From Brugia malayi (lineage: Eukaryota > Nematoda > Chromadorea > Rhabditida > Onchocercidae): a DNA stretch of 64,000 nt. The DNA lies in NCBI RefSeq assembly GCF_000002995.4, contig NW_025062477.1:11824696-11888695 (forward strand), given 5' to 3'. A model generated the notes under the pieces. That model was not told the DNA's origin. It was given only the letters and a program-made list of their open reading frames with translations, and did not search any database. Of this stretch, positions 37,689 to 49,374 are shown in pieces. The translations under genes and the position numbers were made by a program. Numbering within the stretch: position 1 is the stretch's first letter; every line of letters starts with the position of its first letter.

Positions 37689-40600
37689 CTTAAAATATAT
37701 TGAAACATGTTTGAAACTTAAATTAAAAAGAAAAAGTAACAGTAGAAATGAAACTTCGAGTAACAGCAGGACACGAAGAAATTAAAAATACATTAAATTG
37801 ACAAAATCCAATCTATTAAGATATAAATGTAAGCTGACAATTTACGTAAGATATTAAATCAATGATTCAACTTAAACTTAACGAAATGCAGTTTACCTAT
37901 CATAAAAAGAATTTTGAAATGGAACAAGAGTTTAAAATATTGCCTTGAAAAAAATAATATATGTTTAAACCGGTATTTTCAAGATATCAATTGAAATACA
38001 TAATTAATAACCATAAAAATTAACACATGCATAAATATCAACAAAAACGAATTTACTAAAGGCAGCCCTAATATCTCTACCTAACAATCCTAAATTAATA
38101 TCAAACACAAAAATGAATAACTTTAATATAAATGATATAAAGTTATTTCCATAAGTAATACGCACAAATATTGAATTTCGCCCCAATATCGATAATTTTG
38201 ACACTTTGCACATGTTAACTGTTGCAAAAATTCAACTGGAATAATTAATATCAATCAGATAAGCAATAAATGCTTTAAAATATTCAAAGATGATAGAATG
38301 AATTAGCTAAGAATAATTTGCACTCAATCCTTAACCATATATAAGCATTTAGATCACTAATTCTGAAGATAATTATCCTTAAAGTTAACTATTACTTTTT
38401 GATAACTCATATATAAGTCTTTGCAGAAAGGAAGCCAAAATTTCCATCTAAGATTTTTTTCACCTTTTCAATTTCATTTCAAAATTTCGTTACAGTATTA
38501 CAGAGCCTAATTTTATTCAATATTTTTATTAATTGGTATGAATGAAAAAAGTAAAGTGAAAATTATCCAAACTAATAGATTCTAATGAATAAAAAAATTT
38601 ATTCAATAAAGAGAGCTGAAAATTAATCATTCATTTCTTCTCTAATGAACAAACTATTTCAGATAAGAAATATACAACTAAAACATCACTCATAATTACA
38701 ATATATATTAATTACAGTGATGACGCCATCATTTTGATAAAAATATTTAGGATAAAAGATGTTGTAATGACAAAAAATATTAACTATAATATTGATATTT
38801 GGTAAGCTGAACTAATTTTTATGACATTCATTTCGTTACTAGCTCTAGTATGAATTATAATGGAAAAAACATGAAAAGATTAGTTGAAATTATGCATAAA
38901 TTTGCTATAAAGCATTTTTATGACATTCATTTCACTAATAGCAACTCTAGCATAATATGTCATTAATTCATTCAATAATACAGGTAATGTGAGATGACAT
39001 CAAAAATCAATATGTTATCTAGAACATATATATAAGGAAGATAATCAAGCATTTTCGCATACATTTGCTATAATTTTCAGCTATAATTCATTTTGTTAAT
39101 TCATTCATTCTTTCTCATTAGCTTTAATGAAATCATTAGAGACATGACTTTTTTTTTTTTTTTCTTTTAATATATAATAATTATCAAGTCTTTAAAAATA
39201 CGTATTGATCAATGTGATGAAAAATCTATGTTTTACTGTTGTAATTATTTTTTTGAAAATTATATTGATGGTGATGATATCATATTGTAATTATTACATC
39301 TGTAATTTTTGTTAAAATAAGAAAAAAAAGTGAAGATCAATTAATTCAACTATCATAATGTTACATTTAACAAAGAAATATAACAAAGAAATGAATAATA
39401 TGATATTGAATGTGTAGTAAAGTAGATTGAATATAATATATACATGTTCAAATACAAATGTATTATGATTGACAGTTAACAATTCAAATTACATTCAATA
39501 ATCCTTTCATTCATTCCAATTATTCTCCAAAAGTTAACAACTATAAATAATATACCAATTGTTGAAAGTTATTAGTGTTTTCACTTCGATACTTAAAAGA
39601 TTAATCATAAATGGATGAAAAACTTAAAATACGGTTCTGTGATTATTCAACGAAATAGATATGACGAGAATACTTTCCCGTATAAAGAATAAACAACGTA
39701 AAATTAGGTATGTTTCCTTTCAGAAATCTAAATCTTAGCTAGAGAGCTGTAAGAGATCATCAACACTGAAGGGTTCATGATGTTAAAGGTCAATGAGCAC
39801 TATGAGCAAAGATTATATACTATTGTGGTGCAAAAAAAAGATGGTGGTATTATGCAAACTGAGAATTCTTAATTTAAAAGCTAAAATTCATAAAATTCCC
39901 TAAAATCTTCCCTCAATATTTGTCCTCTAAGCTTAAATATGTTACACTTGAATGTTATCAGTATGTATATCACTTTAAAAACTAGTACATATCATAATAC
40001 ATATATATCCAAAGTATGAAAATCAAGTTACTAATATCAATGTAAATATTGAAATTTTGCCTATTCCTTGTCTGATTAATGTCCTGAGTTAATTAGCTTG
40101 AATATGTTTGCATCTACTATTATGATGAACAGATTAATAAAGCTATATTCTATAACTAGGTGAACTTGGAAGCCTACAACAGTTACCCAATATATATTCC
40201 CATGTTTTTCATGATTTCCTTCATAAGAATAATAGGTAAATTACTTTACAACATCTTAAATTCAATGCCCTCAATAACTTTACAAATGATCTAAATGTAT
40301 CCGAATAAATGTAGCAACGCTACTATTAGAAACAACACTCTAAAGCGATTCAAATACCAGGAAAAATCGATTTCCGAAGCACAAAATCCAATCTTTTGTC
40401 CACCTGGAACTATATGGGCTCCCCAAATTATCTCCATACGGCAATTTCTCAAATGCCTTTTCAAATGAATAAAAAACGGAAATACGTGAAAATCAAACAA
40501 GAAAACTTTTACTCTTCCATTTTTAGTAAGCGTAAAAGTTTTTCCACTGCATTTTGTAGGGATCTGCTAGTGAAAGGATAATTTTTTTCTCTGCCAAACG

Positions 40601-41168
40601 AGATGAACATAAGGCTTTACTAGGATTTGAAGGTCTTCTTACATGGCATAATTGTTTTAACAGAAAGGACCGAAGCCGATAACTATTAATATACAAAGCA
40701 ATAATGAAGAAATGTTAACAAGGCTACGTTAAATAAAGCAACAACAATAATAATAATGATAATAATAATTGAAAGTAAGGTCACTTCGATGTTAAGAAAG
40801 ATGAAACAAGTTAAAAATGAATAAAACCGTTGATAAGTTATAAAATTCTGTTTTTAACCACTTCACATATTTGAATAAACATTAACGAGGTAAAGTTAAC
40901 TATTTCACTGACATGTAATCTTTTTAAAAAAACACAACAGAGAATATGTTTAACCTGTGACGTACACTTCAATAAATTAATAATACCGTATTTTTTTCGA
41001 ATCCAAATGTTATAAAACAGGACATCTTCCAATCTGACAGCCATGGAAAAGTAAGAAAGTAAAGGTAATACTAAATTTAATAAAAAAAAAAGCACAAAAA
41101 GTGGAGTAAAAAAGCAGCGAATGAAAGTCAGCATAGAAAACTGAAAGCAAGATATTCCTTCCACTTAC
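37689..41168. other. Probable long intron of the SLD-3-like gene
   Basis: About 3.5 kb without convincing exons. A candidate at about 40572-40522 (- strand, IPTKCSGKTFTLTKNGR between CACTAGCAG and GTAAAAG) and another near 40470-40415 (LPYGDNLGSPYSS, then GTGGAC) look partly coding, but neither satisfies the phase needed to join the microexon (phase 0) to the exon at 37688 (phase 1). A missing exon must lie here if the two halves are one gene. Confidence 0.4.
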
Positions 41169-43670
41169 CTGAGCTATATTTTGACCTGAATTATAATTTT
41201 TTTTTGTGCCAAATATCAAAAAAATAAAAAAAAAAATTAACGATATGAACGCGAACCAGCTCTTTTGCTTTTTTCGCGAGCAGCAATTCGTTTTGAGATG
41301 CGTTCTGCTTGTTTTGCACGTGCACGAAGTCCCATTTTCGGTTTTCCAGATCCCGAATCAGGTGATGATTCATCACTTTTACGTTTTTTATGCTTCCCTT
41401 CTTTTTCGGTTTTCTTCGCAGCAGCTTTTCTCTCTAACGCAAGCATTGCTGCACTGCCAGGACCCATTTTTCGACTACTTCTCCTTCCCACTTCACGAGT
41501 TTCAAGTAACCTACTATTTGCACTTGTATCAACTGATCGATCTTCCAGATCAAGTGGCATCTTTATACATAATTCTTCATAAATATAAACCAATGCTTTG
41601 GGCATTATATGAGCAAATCTGAAAAACAACTGTCCTTATACCGTTATATTGCCAAGATAATATAAAAAAGTAATAATGTTCCTCCCTACAATTGAATTAT
41701 TAATTTAATTGACACTTAATTAATAAAGCATATAAATGCAAGACATACTGCATTTCAACGTGACATGATACATGCACAACCAATGTATTGGCTATAATCC
41801 AGCCGAAAGAGTGTATTTCAATGGGAAAGTCAAGCCATTAGCAAGTGAACCAACAAAACCTAAGCTAAAATGATATATTTAATGCTGCTTAGTCCCTCCT
41901 CATATTTTCTTTTTCCAATAAAAATGAAAGAAAAACCTACTGATCACAAACAATTTCATCAAGAAAATTTTTCATATGGACTGAGTCAGCAACAAATACC
42001 AGAAAACCCAACTTGTTTACAACCTGAAATCAAGGATGGACGCTGAACTTGCCAATCTTCAAATCAATACTATTTCTCAAACAGTATTATTGAATGACGT
42101 TTCTTGCAATCTATTTTTGCAATATTAAAGACAAACTTCAGTTTCCTCGATCTTTTCTGGATGTTTTTTGATCAAATGAAGTTCGAGAAGTACCATTAAC
42201 TCATACTCACGAAGACGCTCGTAGATATCTACTGCTCTTTCTTCACGATCATATTTCGTTGTTAAATCATCACATGTAAGTATGATATGTTTTTCAATAA
42301 ACTCGTTTACCAAATCCTATAAAACTTAGAGTTCGTACTATTAAAAATGAATTTTCATTTTACTATTTAATAAAGATATAAAAACTCGAAACAATGTATA
42401 TTTTATATATATATATATATGTATATATGGAACAAAGAAAAACTTTTCCCGTATGCGAAAAAATAAAATCACTCCGGATTACTAACCGAAACAAGATCCG
42501 ACCAAGTTATACGCATAAAATAATGATGCAAAGTATTAATAATCATGTTATAACATTGTAACGACTTCTTTCGCTTTCGCAAAATCTGGTCGTAGATAGG
42601 TAGAAAGACTTCCGGCAGTTTCTTTTCATCACAAACTAAATAAAATATGCAGTCTCAAAATTCTAACTTTACAGCAACAGTTTCGTTGCTCAAGCCATTT
42701 GTCTAATATATACTACAAAGAACTGAAACACTGAATATCTAAAACTGTATCTAATATTCCATCAGAAATTAATGCCATGTAAATAAATTGCCTAGAATGC
42801 TCGAGATTTGCAAATTCTTTGCTACAGTTAAATCTAATGGTTTTGGAAAAAAGATTTTGAGCTTTTAAATACCAAAAATTTCAAGCATTAAAAATACTGA
42901 AGGACTAAAAATAACCTATATTGACATAATCATTCGATTCTGAAGCTAATCTACGTTCTGTGCGTGCTCGCACAAATTTCCGTATATTCTTTGGGTATTT
43001 CAGATGAATTTTTTGAGCTTCACTGAAGTCTTCCAATTTAGGAAGCAAATGATGCCTATCCGCAACAAGAAGATTTCGATATTCTGATACTGATTTTGGT
43101 TTGCTTGGAGACGATCCTCGGCTATCGACTTTTGAATTAGTTTCTGGAAACAGCAATTTTTTCCTTTCGAGTATGTTAAAATTCATTAGGAAGATAAATT
43201 CAAAAGGTTCCTAGAAACTGCAACGATTCCACAGTGTCGCTTTTATAATATTTTTGCAAAATTTTCAGCAATTCTAAGTAAATCAAGCACACCAAATACC
43301 TATTGCTAATGCTTAATCATAGATAAATTAAATGCAAAATGATCGTCTGTCCTTCCATATACTATTTTTGACTACAGAAATTAGATTGCTTCGATGAGAT
43401 CTAAGATCTAAAATAATTAACAACTGAGAAAATTATTGGAAAATTACCACTTGGTCCCTGTTCAGTTTCACCTCTCAAACGAGCCTCCAAAATTTGTCTT
43501 TTCTCTGGATCCATATTACTGAGATGCTTTTCGACGATTTCTTTAACTGTCTGATACGGTATCTCATCCCGTTTGAAATTTCTCTGAGGACAAAGGCTAA
43601 AAACTGCATTCACATGTAACATTCGACATAAGCAAATAACGAATATAAACAAACGAATAGTGAGCTAAAG

Positions 43671-43710
<40 letters not shown>

Positions 43711-43901
43711 TGCCAAACATTACTACCACTGTTTTCATCAAATATTTATTATTTATCAATTATTATATTATTTATCAAACAAATAGTAAATAAACAGCAA
43801 TATTTTATAAATCGAGCAAAAAACACTTTCACTTTGCAAACAAAAACCAACTTTTTGAACAACTCAAAAGCAGCATCCTCGAAACTTCTTTGCTGCTCCA
43901 T
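41169..43901 (-). CDS. SLD-3/Treslin-like replication-initiation protein, N-terminal exons
   Basis: Exons on the - strand are 43901 to about 43852, about 43600-43448, 43143-42916, 42635-42487, 42316-42137, 42023-41941, 41618-41242 and a 17-base microexon 41185-41169. The start MEQQRSFEDAAFELFK lies about 40 bases after a strong CTATCAG acceptor, fitting trans-splicing. A helical core (LPEVFLPIYDQILRKRKKSL; DIYERLREYELMVLLELHL; MKNFLDEIVCDQ; IMPKALVYIYEELCIKMPLD) resembles, by my reading, the Sld3/Treslin STD fold, which binds Cdc45 during origin firing. A basic tail follows (GLRARAKQAERISKRIAARE). Without the microexon the frame ends at 41237 (GSRSYR, stop). Splicing at the unusual GTTAAT donor instead keeps it open into RQNIAQ. 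The exon 1 to 2 junction has two equally good solutions. Assignment rests on pattern similarity only. Other nuclear helical scaffolds are possible. Confidence 0.5.
43672..43711. repeat. (ATT)n microsatellite in intron 1 of the SLD-3-like gene
   Basis: About 13 uninterrupted ATT triplets lie between the first two exons of the SLD-3-like gene. Confidence 0.9.
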
Positions 43902-45409
43902 TCGTTTCAACGAAGCCTTGTTGTTTCGAATAACTCCCCTGATAGTTGAGACAATTACAAATTATTGTACTGGTAATGCAACGTCGCAGATAAACGTGAA
44001 ATATAAATACCGCGCATATGTAATTAATGTACATAATAATGAATATTCATATGATCAATTATATACTATTTCATATTGAAATCAATATTTAATTAATGTT
44101 ATGTTGTGTCATAAAAAGAATAAAATTATTTACTGTCATTAATGATTTACACAAAACCACGCAAGATGACCATAGATATAATTAAGTCACAGTTCTAACT
44201 TATTGAAATCATTGCATCAAAGATTGATAAGAACAATGACAAGGAAAAATGATAAATAATAAAAATGAAAAGTCATATTACATAATTTCGGAATACAAAA
44301 TGAGATGAAATATAAGCATAGCATCGATAAATATGATGTAACTTCAGATAAAGTTAGCAAATTCATTGTTAAATCAAATAAAAGAATTGAAAAAACGAAA
44401 TGAAAACGAACAGATTACAAAACATTTTATTTTGACAATTGGTGGTTTAGCTGTTGTAAGAAATGAAGTAAGCAGCAGTTAACACTATGAAAGGCTCAGT
44501 GTGCAACAGGAAAGGATTTAGGATAATATTGAAAGATGATGGTGAATAGAGCGAATAATTAATTGAGAAGGAAAATGATACTGAAAAAACCATATATAAC
44601 TTTAGGGAATTAATCAATTCTACTCATTAAGTTCTCGTTAATGATTCTAACAATCGTTAAAATCTCTAGAATTTAACTTTGAAAATAATAGATTTAACAT
44701 CTATTTAAATCATTTTCATTTATTCATTCATCTTAATACTTAACAAATTATAATCATCGCATATTTTTTTGCACACATATATATTTGAAATGCATACTAT
44801 GTGATGCAATGTACAATTTTTTAAATGCTTCCCTTAAACCGTTACTCTTACGTAATTTGACACAAACATTTTTTTTAACAAAAAATGATCAATGATTGCA
44901 TAGAGCTAAAAATAAATTTGACAACGCAAAGAAAAAGTAAAATAAGACAAAAAATAACATCAAAAGAATTATGCAGTGATTTAATCACAATATTCTTCTC
45001 AGCATGTTTTATGTGTAATGAATTCTTTCATAAAATCATTGTAAATTCATAAAGAAATTTTTAAACTTATAAATAACTCTACTATACTAATATATATTGA
45101 GATCATTCATTTACATTATTAAAATATTCATCCAATTAGAACTGTATCATTGCCATAAACATTCATTAAATAAGCAAGCAACTAATTAGCGACTAATTAA
45201 GCAGCATTAAATAATTTATCATTTTAATAATTTGCATCACTTTTCCATCTACTTTCTTTTTTTTTTAGTAATGAAGAAATAAATATTGATGAAATTTTCT
45301 CATACACTTTATTTTTTCTGCCAATAAAACAATTAAATATACAAATTAAATTTGAAATCTAATCTTAGCATAAATTAAAGTATCTGCTAATCATTCTATT
45401 GCAGTAATC

Positions 45410-45610
45410 TCACCACCCAAACTGATAATATCAAACTTGGCGGGTAATCATGGGAACCACCTGTTGCTTACAGAACTTTTTTACCCGAAGTTTGGTTAAT
45501 TTGAAAAAATGCTGCGCCAAGAGTGCGGTTGAGTATTGCAGCGCTATAGCTAATATTTTAGACCAATTCACTGCGACTTTTTGCGCTCAGCGCAAATGTA
45601 CTGATATAAT
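45410..45610 (-). promoter_or_regulatory. Candidate promoter with E2F-like site and TTTGCGCT palindrome
   Basis: This island contains several GCGC/CGC groups in an otherwise CpG-poor region. On the - strand it has TTACCCGCCAAG (45436-45447), close to the E2F consensus TTTSSCGCC. A perfect 8+1+8 palindrome TTTGCGCT-C-AGCGCAAA lies at 45580-45596. It is about 1.5 kb upstream of the putative replication-initiation gene, so an outron of that length is implied. Function is inferred. Confidence 0.4.
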
Positions 45611-45789
45611 TCATTTATCTTTTGTTGCTTTTTTATTTTTCTTTTTCTTTAATAATCTAATTTTTGTGACTTTTAAATTTGCATTAGAAATGTTTGCATT
45701 TCTTTTCTTTGAACAATCGAACTTATAAACAAAGTTAACATTTTTTTATTGTTCTAAAATTGTATTTACATATATTTATCTTTTCGCCA

Positions 45790-46376
45790 AATGACACTCT
45801 ATTCATTGATCGGATAACATTCTATTATTTTTTAATAAGTTAACCGGACGACATGACACACTATCGTTTAAATAACTTAACCGGATAACACACTATCTTT
45901 TAAGTACTTAACCGATAACATAACATATTGCCACCTTTTAAATACTTAAACGGATGACATAACATATTGCCACCTTTTAAGTACTTAACCGGATAACATA
46001 ACGTATTGCCATCTTTTAAATACTCAACCGGATGACATAACATATTGCCACCTTTTAAGTACTTAACCGATAACATAACATATTGCCACCTTTTAAATAC
46101 TTAAACGGATGACATAACATATTGCCACCTTTTAAGTACTTAACCGGATAACATAACATATTGCCATCTTTTAAATACTCAACCGGATGACATAACATAT
46201 TGCCACCTTTTAAGTACTTAACCGGATAACATAACATATTGCCATCTTTTAAATACTTAACCGGATAACATAACATATTGCCATCTTTTAAATACTTAAC
46301 CGGATGACATAACATATTGCCACCTTTTAAATAACTTACACCGATGATTGACACTTTTCTAAATAACTTAACCTAC
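45790..46376. repeat. 39-bp minisatellite, about 14 copies
   Basis: Tandem units of 38-39 bases with consensus elements CATAACATATTGCCACC, TTTTAAGTACTTAACCGGAT (variants TTTTAAATACTTAAACGGAT and a 38-base form). Divergence rises toward both ends. Because 39 is a multiple of three, part of the - strand (46055-46354) is open and reads as a 13-residue repeat (YLKDGNMLCYPVK and variants). Confidence 0.95.
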
Positions 46377-46986
46377 TTTTATTTTTTGAAATTTTACCAG
46401 CTAGCAATTTTATCAAATAATATATTATCAATTTTTTTCCCACCAAAAGATGAAAAATAGCAATCATTTTTATAAATTATAAACTTTTGAATTGAAATTT
46501 TCTCGCGGTTAAAAGTTAAGCATAACAGTGACAAATTTTCCGAATATTTTGTTAATTTTAATTAATTAATCAAATAGTTCTTTAATTTACAGCACTTTAT
46601 TTTCATATGTTGAAACGATGTAGAAATGAATAAATTATCAATCGAATAATTGAAATAATAATTGTAAAATGTTAAACGAATAAAAAAGCTATTTCATATT
46701 TTATTTTAATATTTCGCTAAATTTCTTTCCTTTTTTCTCTTAATTTCATACAAATATACAAAAGATAATTTTTCGCTTCTTTTAAGGACATTTCAGTTAG
46801 ACAATTTTCATTTCTTTCAAAGCATTTTCGATGATAATTTCTGCTTCTTTTTAAAAAGTATTTCAGATGACAAATCAGATGACATTTCTTACTGTCTTTA
46901 TGACAATATCAAATTCAATTCATTCTCATTTATTTTTTTTTTTTTTTTAAGCTATGATCTGTAAACAATTACATAACCTTTATTGA

Positions 46987-47017
<31 letters not shown>

Positions 47018-47019
47018 TC

Positions 47020-47161
47020 ATAACTATTTACTAGTCATTTCCGGATGGATTCTAGAAGCTTTTTTTCTCAACAACTATTTACTAATCATTTCCGGATAGA
47101 TTCCGATAGCCTTTTTTTTTTTTAATAACTACCGATCACTTCCGGATAGATTCTAGAAGCA
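47020..47161. repeat. Three-copy repeat with TCATTTCCGGATRGATTC core
   Basis: Three copies of CAACTATTTACTARTCA followed by TTTCCGGATAGATTCTAGA are spaced about 55-60 bases apart and separated by T runs. Confidence 0.8.
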
Positions 47162-48918
47162 AATTGGATGAGAGTGTAAGTTCAGTGTAATGGAAAGAAA
47201 TTTTTTTTTTCTTTTTTTTAGTAAAATAAGAATGAACTGAACCAGAGTTTATTGTAAAATATGATTTTATAGCGAAAGAAAAAAACGGAATAAATCGTAC
47301 CTTAAAAAACTTTTGTGTGATCGAAAAAAAAAAATAAAAATCAAAATAAAGAATGGTAAATGATTAAATAAAACTGTCTGTAAGAAAGTTTTTATATGCT
47401 TTTGCAATTTTTTTTTTTGTTTTAAAGTTTTCAGGAGAAAAAAAAAAAAAAAAAAACAAAAAGAAAATAATTTCAATCTTTGAGCCTAGTCTATTTTACC
47501 TTTTAAAATTATTCTTTTTTTTTTTTTTTTTTTTTTGCAAATTTAAAAAAAAAAAAAGAAAAAAAAATGGTTTAATGATAAAAAAAGCATCAATTTAGTT
47601 TCTAACCATCAATGTTTTTATTGCATAAAAAGAAAATAAAATAAAAATATTTTTTTCTTTTGCATTAATTTTACAACGAACTCTTTTCTAACTTTTTTTT
47701 TTGTTTTGTTTCTTTAAAACGACAAACCAATTTGATTTTCTTTTTCGTATTCAGATATAATTCAACCAAATATAGATCTATTGTTTTATGCATTTCTAAA
47801 ATAAAAAGAAAGGGAAAGAGAGAGAGGAAGCGGAAAGGAAAGGAGAAAGAAAAAGAGAAATTAGTTCATAATTTAAAGAAAAAAGAAACCCAAATAATAA
47901 ATTTGTAATAAAGTCTCAAAAAAAAAAGAAAGAAATGAGAGAAAATAACTTTTCTTTCAATTTTTTGATCATAAAAAATAGTAAAAGTATGAAATAAGTA
48001 GAAATTATTAATAACAAATGAAAATGAAAAATTTTTTTTTTCTTTTTCAATTAATGATTTTTTCAATTTTTTTTTTTTTTTTTAGTTATTTTAAACATAT
48101 ATAATTTGTTAAAGAATATGCAAATAGTTTCGTTTTTCCTTTTTTTTTTTTTTTTTTGCTTTCAATATTTAATAATATTTACAAAAATTTTATTGCATAA
48201 ATATAACATCACGTATATACACGTACGTGCGTATGCATATTCTTAAATGCGTTACATACGGATATTCTTTTAATAAATTAATATAAACCAATGTATAAAT
48301 AGTTATACTTACGTATAAAATAATCTTTCTTTCAATTTTTCATTTTTTTTTTTTTTTTTTTGAGTTTTTTTAAGCAATACGCAATTAATCAGTCACAATT
48401 TGATTATTATTTATTGATTATTATTAATCAAGCTGATATAGATGCTCTTGATTATCGATTAGTTTTAAAGACTCTCGAAAACCTCAAAATGAAAAAAAAA
48501 AAAAAACTAAGAATAAATAAATATATTGAAGATTATCTTTTTTTAATGATTTTTTTTCTTAAAAAAAAAATTCTTTTAAAAATATAGTCTGATTCATTCT
48601 GAAAATTTTTAAAATATGGAAGTTTCAAATAAATGAAAAGAAAACATTTTACAAATACTCAATTATATTAGGTAATTCTTTTCTTTTTTATTATTTCTTT
48701 TTCAAAATTTGTAAATGCTTCTTTAGTTCCTAACTAATGTTCATTTTTTAAAACTGATAAATAGTAAGTAATATATAAAAAATTTTAAATCAATAAAGTT
48801 AATATTTTCAAAAATTAGAAAGCTTTAGAATAGAACATAGAATTGCTTTAAATTGTTTAATCAATAATTTATTGCATTTTTATTTTTATATATGAATGTA
48901 CTTTTCTACATTTTGTAG

Positions 48919-49374
48919 ATATCATATTGATATATGGCAATTATATTTACAAAAAATATATAAAAAAGATAGTAAGAAAAAAAAAAAAATTGAAAGATAG
49001 TAAAAAGAGATTGAATAAATGTTTGAATTTAAAATATTTTGAAAAAAAAAAACAAATAAATACATATTTCTCTTTTTTTTTTTTGTTTAATTTTTACTTT
49101 ATAAAATGTCATTTAATCATTTCGTGATTTTTTTACTTTTTTTTCCATTTTTTTTTTTTGCTTTTTCTTATAAAATTTTATATTATAGGAAATATATTTT
49201 ATATATTAAACCATCTGTTTGCTTCTATTTTTAGATGAAAAAAGTTTTTTTTTTTTTTGTTTGTTTTTTCGTTTTTTACTATTTTATTTTTTAGAAAATA
49301 TTCGAAAGAGAAATTTTATACCTTTTAAATTACATAATGAAATGGAAAGACTATATGCATCGTACTTCTATTAA
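48919..49374 (+). CDS. Weak candidate: terminal exons of an unrecognised gene
   Basis: Two exon-like stretches sit between good splice signals. One is 48919-48971 (after TTTTGTAG, before GTAAGAAA), reading YHIDIWQLYLQKIYKKD. The other is about 49295-49374 (after TTTTTTAG), reading NIRKRNFIPFKLHNEMERL and ending at a TAA. Phases (1 into 1) allow a direct join. I cannot find a convincing start exon and recognise no domain. In DNA this A+T-rich such strings can occur by chance, so this may be spurious. Confidence 0.22.

Larger units (their letters stand above)
43902..48918. other. Upstream region of the SLD-3-like gene and repeat-rich intergenic DNA
   Basis: From 43.9 to 45.4 kb the sequence is plain and gene-free. 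A locally G+C-richer island at about 45410-45610 may be the promoter. A 39-bp minisatellite follows, then a three-copy repeat at 47.0-47.2 kb and long poly-T/poly-A tracts to 48.9 kb. A frame at about 48372-48490 with NQADIDALDYRLVLKTLENL looks partly coding, but no splice sites support it. Confidence 0.5.

Noticed and set aside
41206..41622. 138- and 105-residue + strand frames
   Set aside because: Antisense shadows of the - strand exon 41618-41242, whose phases match its neighbours.
46055..46354. 99-residue - strand frame of YLKDGNMLCYPVK repeats as a protein gene
   Set aside because: It is explained by a 39-bp minisatellite. Neighbouring 38-bp units break the frame and no splice or start context supports coding.
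48360..48587. 75-residue + strand frame with NQADIDALDYRLVLKTLENL
   Set aside because: Partly coding-like, but it ends in poly-Lys/poly-Leu from A and T runs and lacks a usable donor site.
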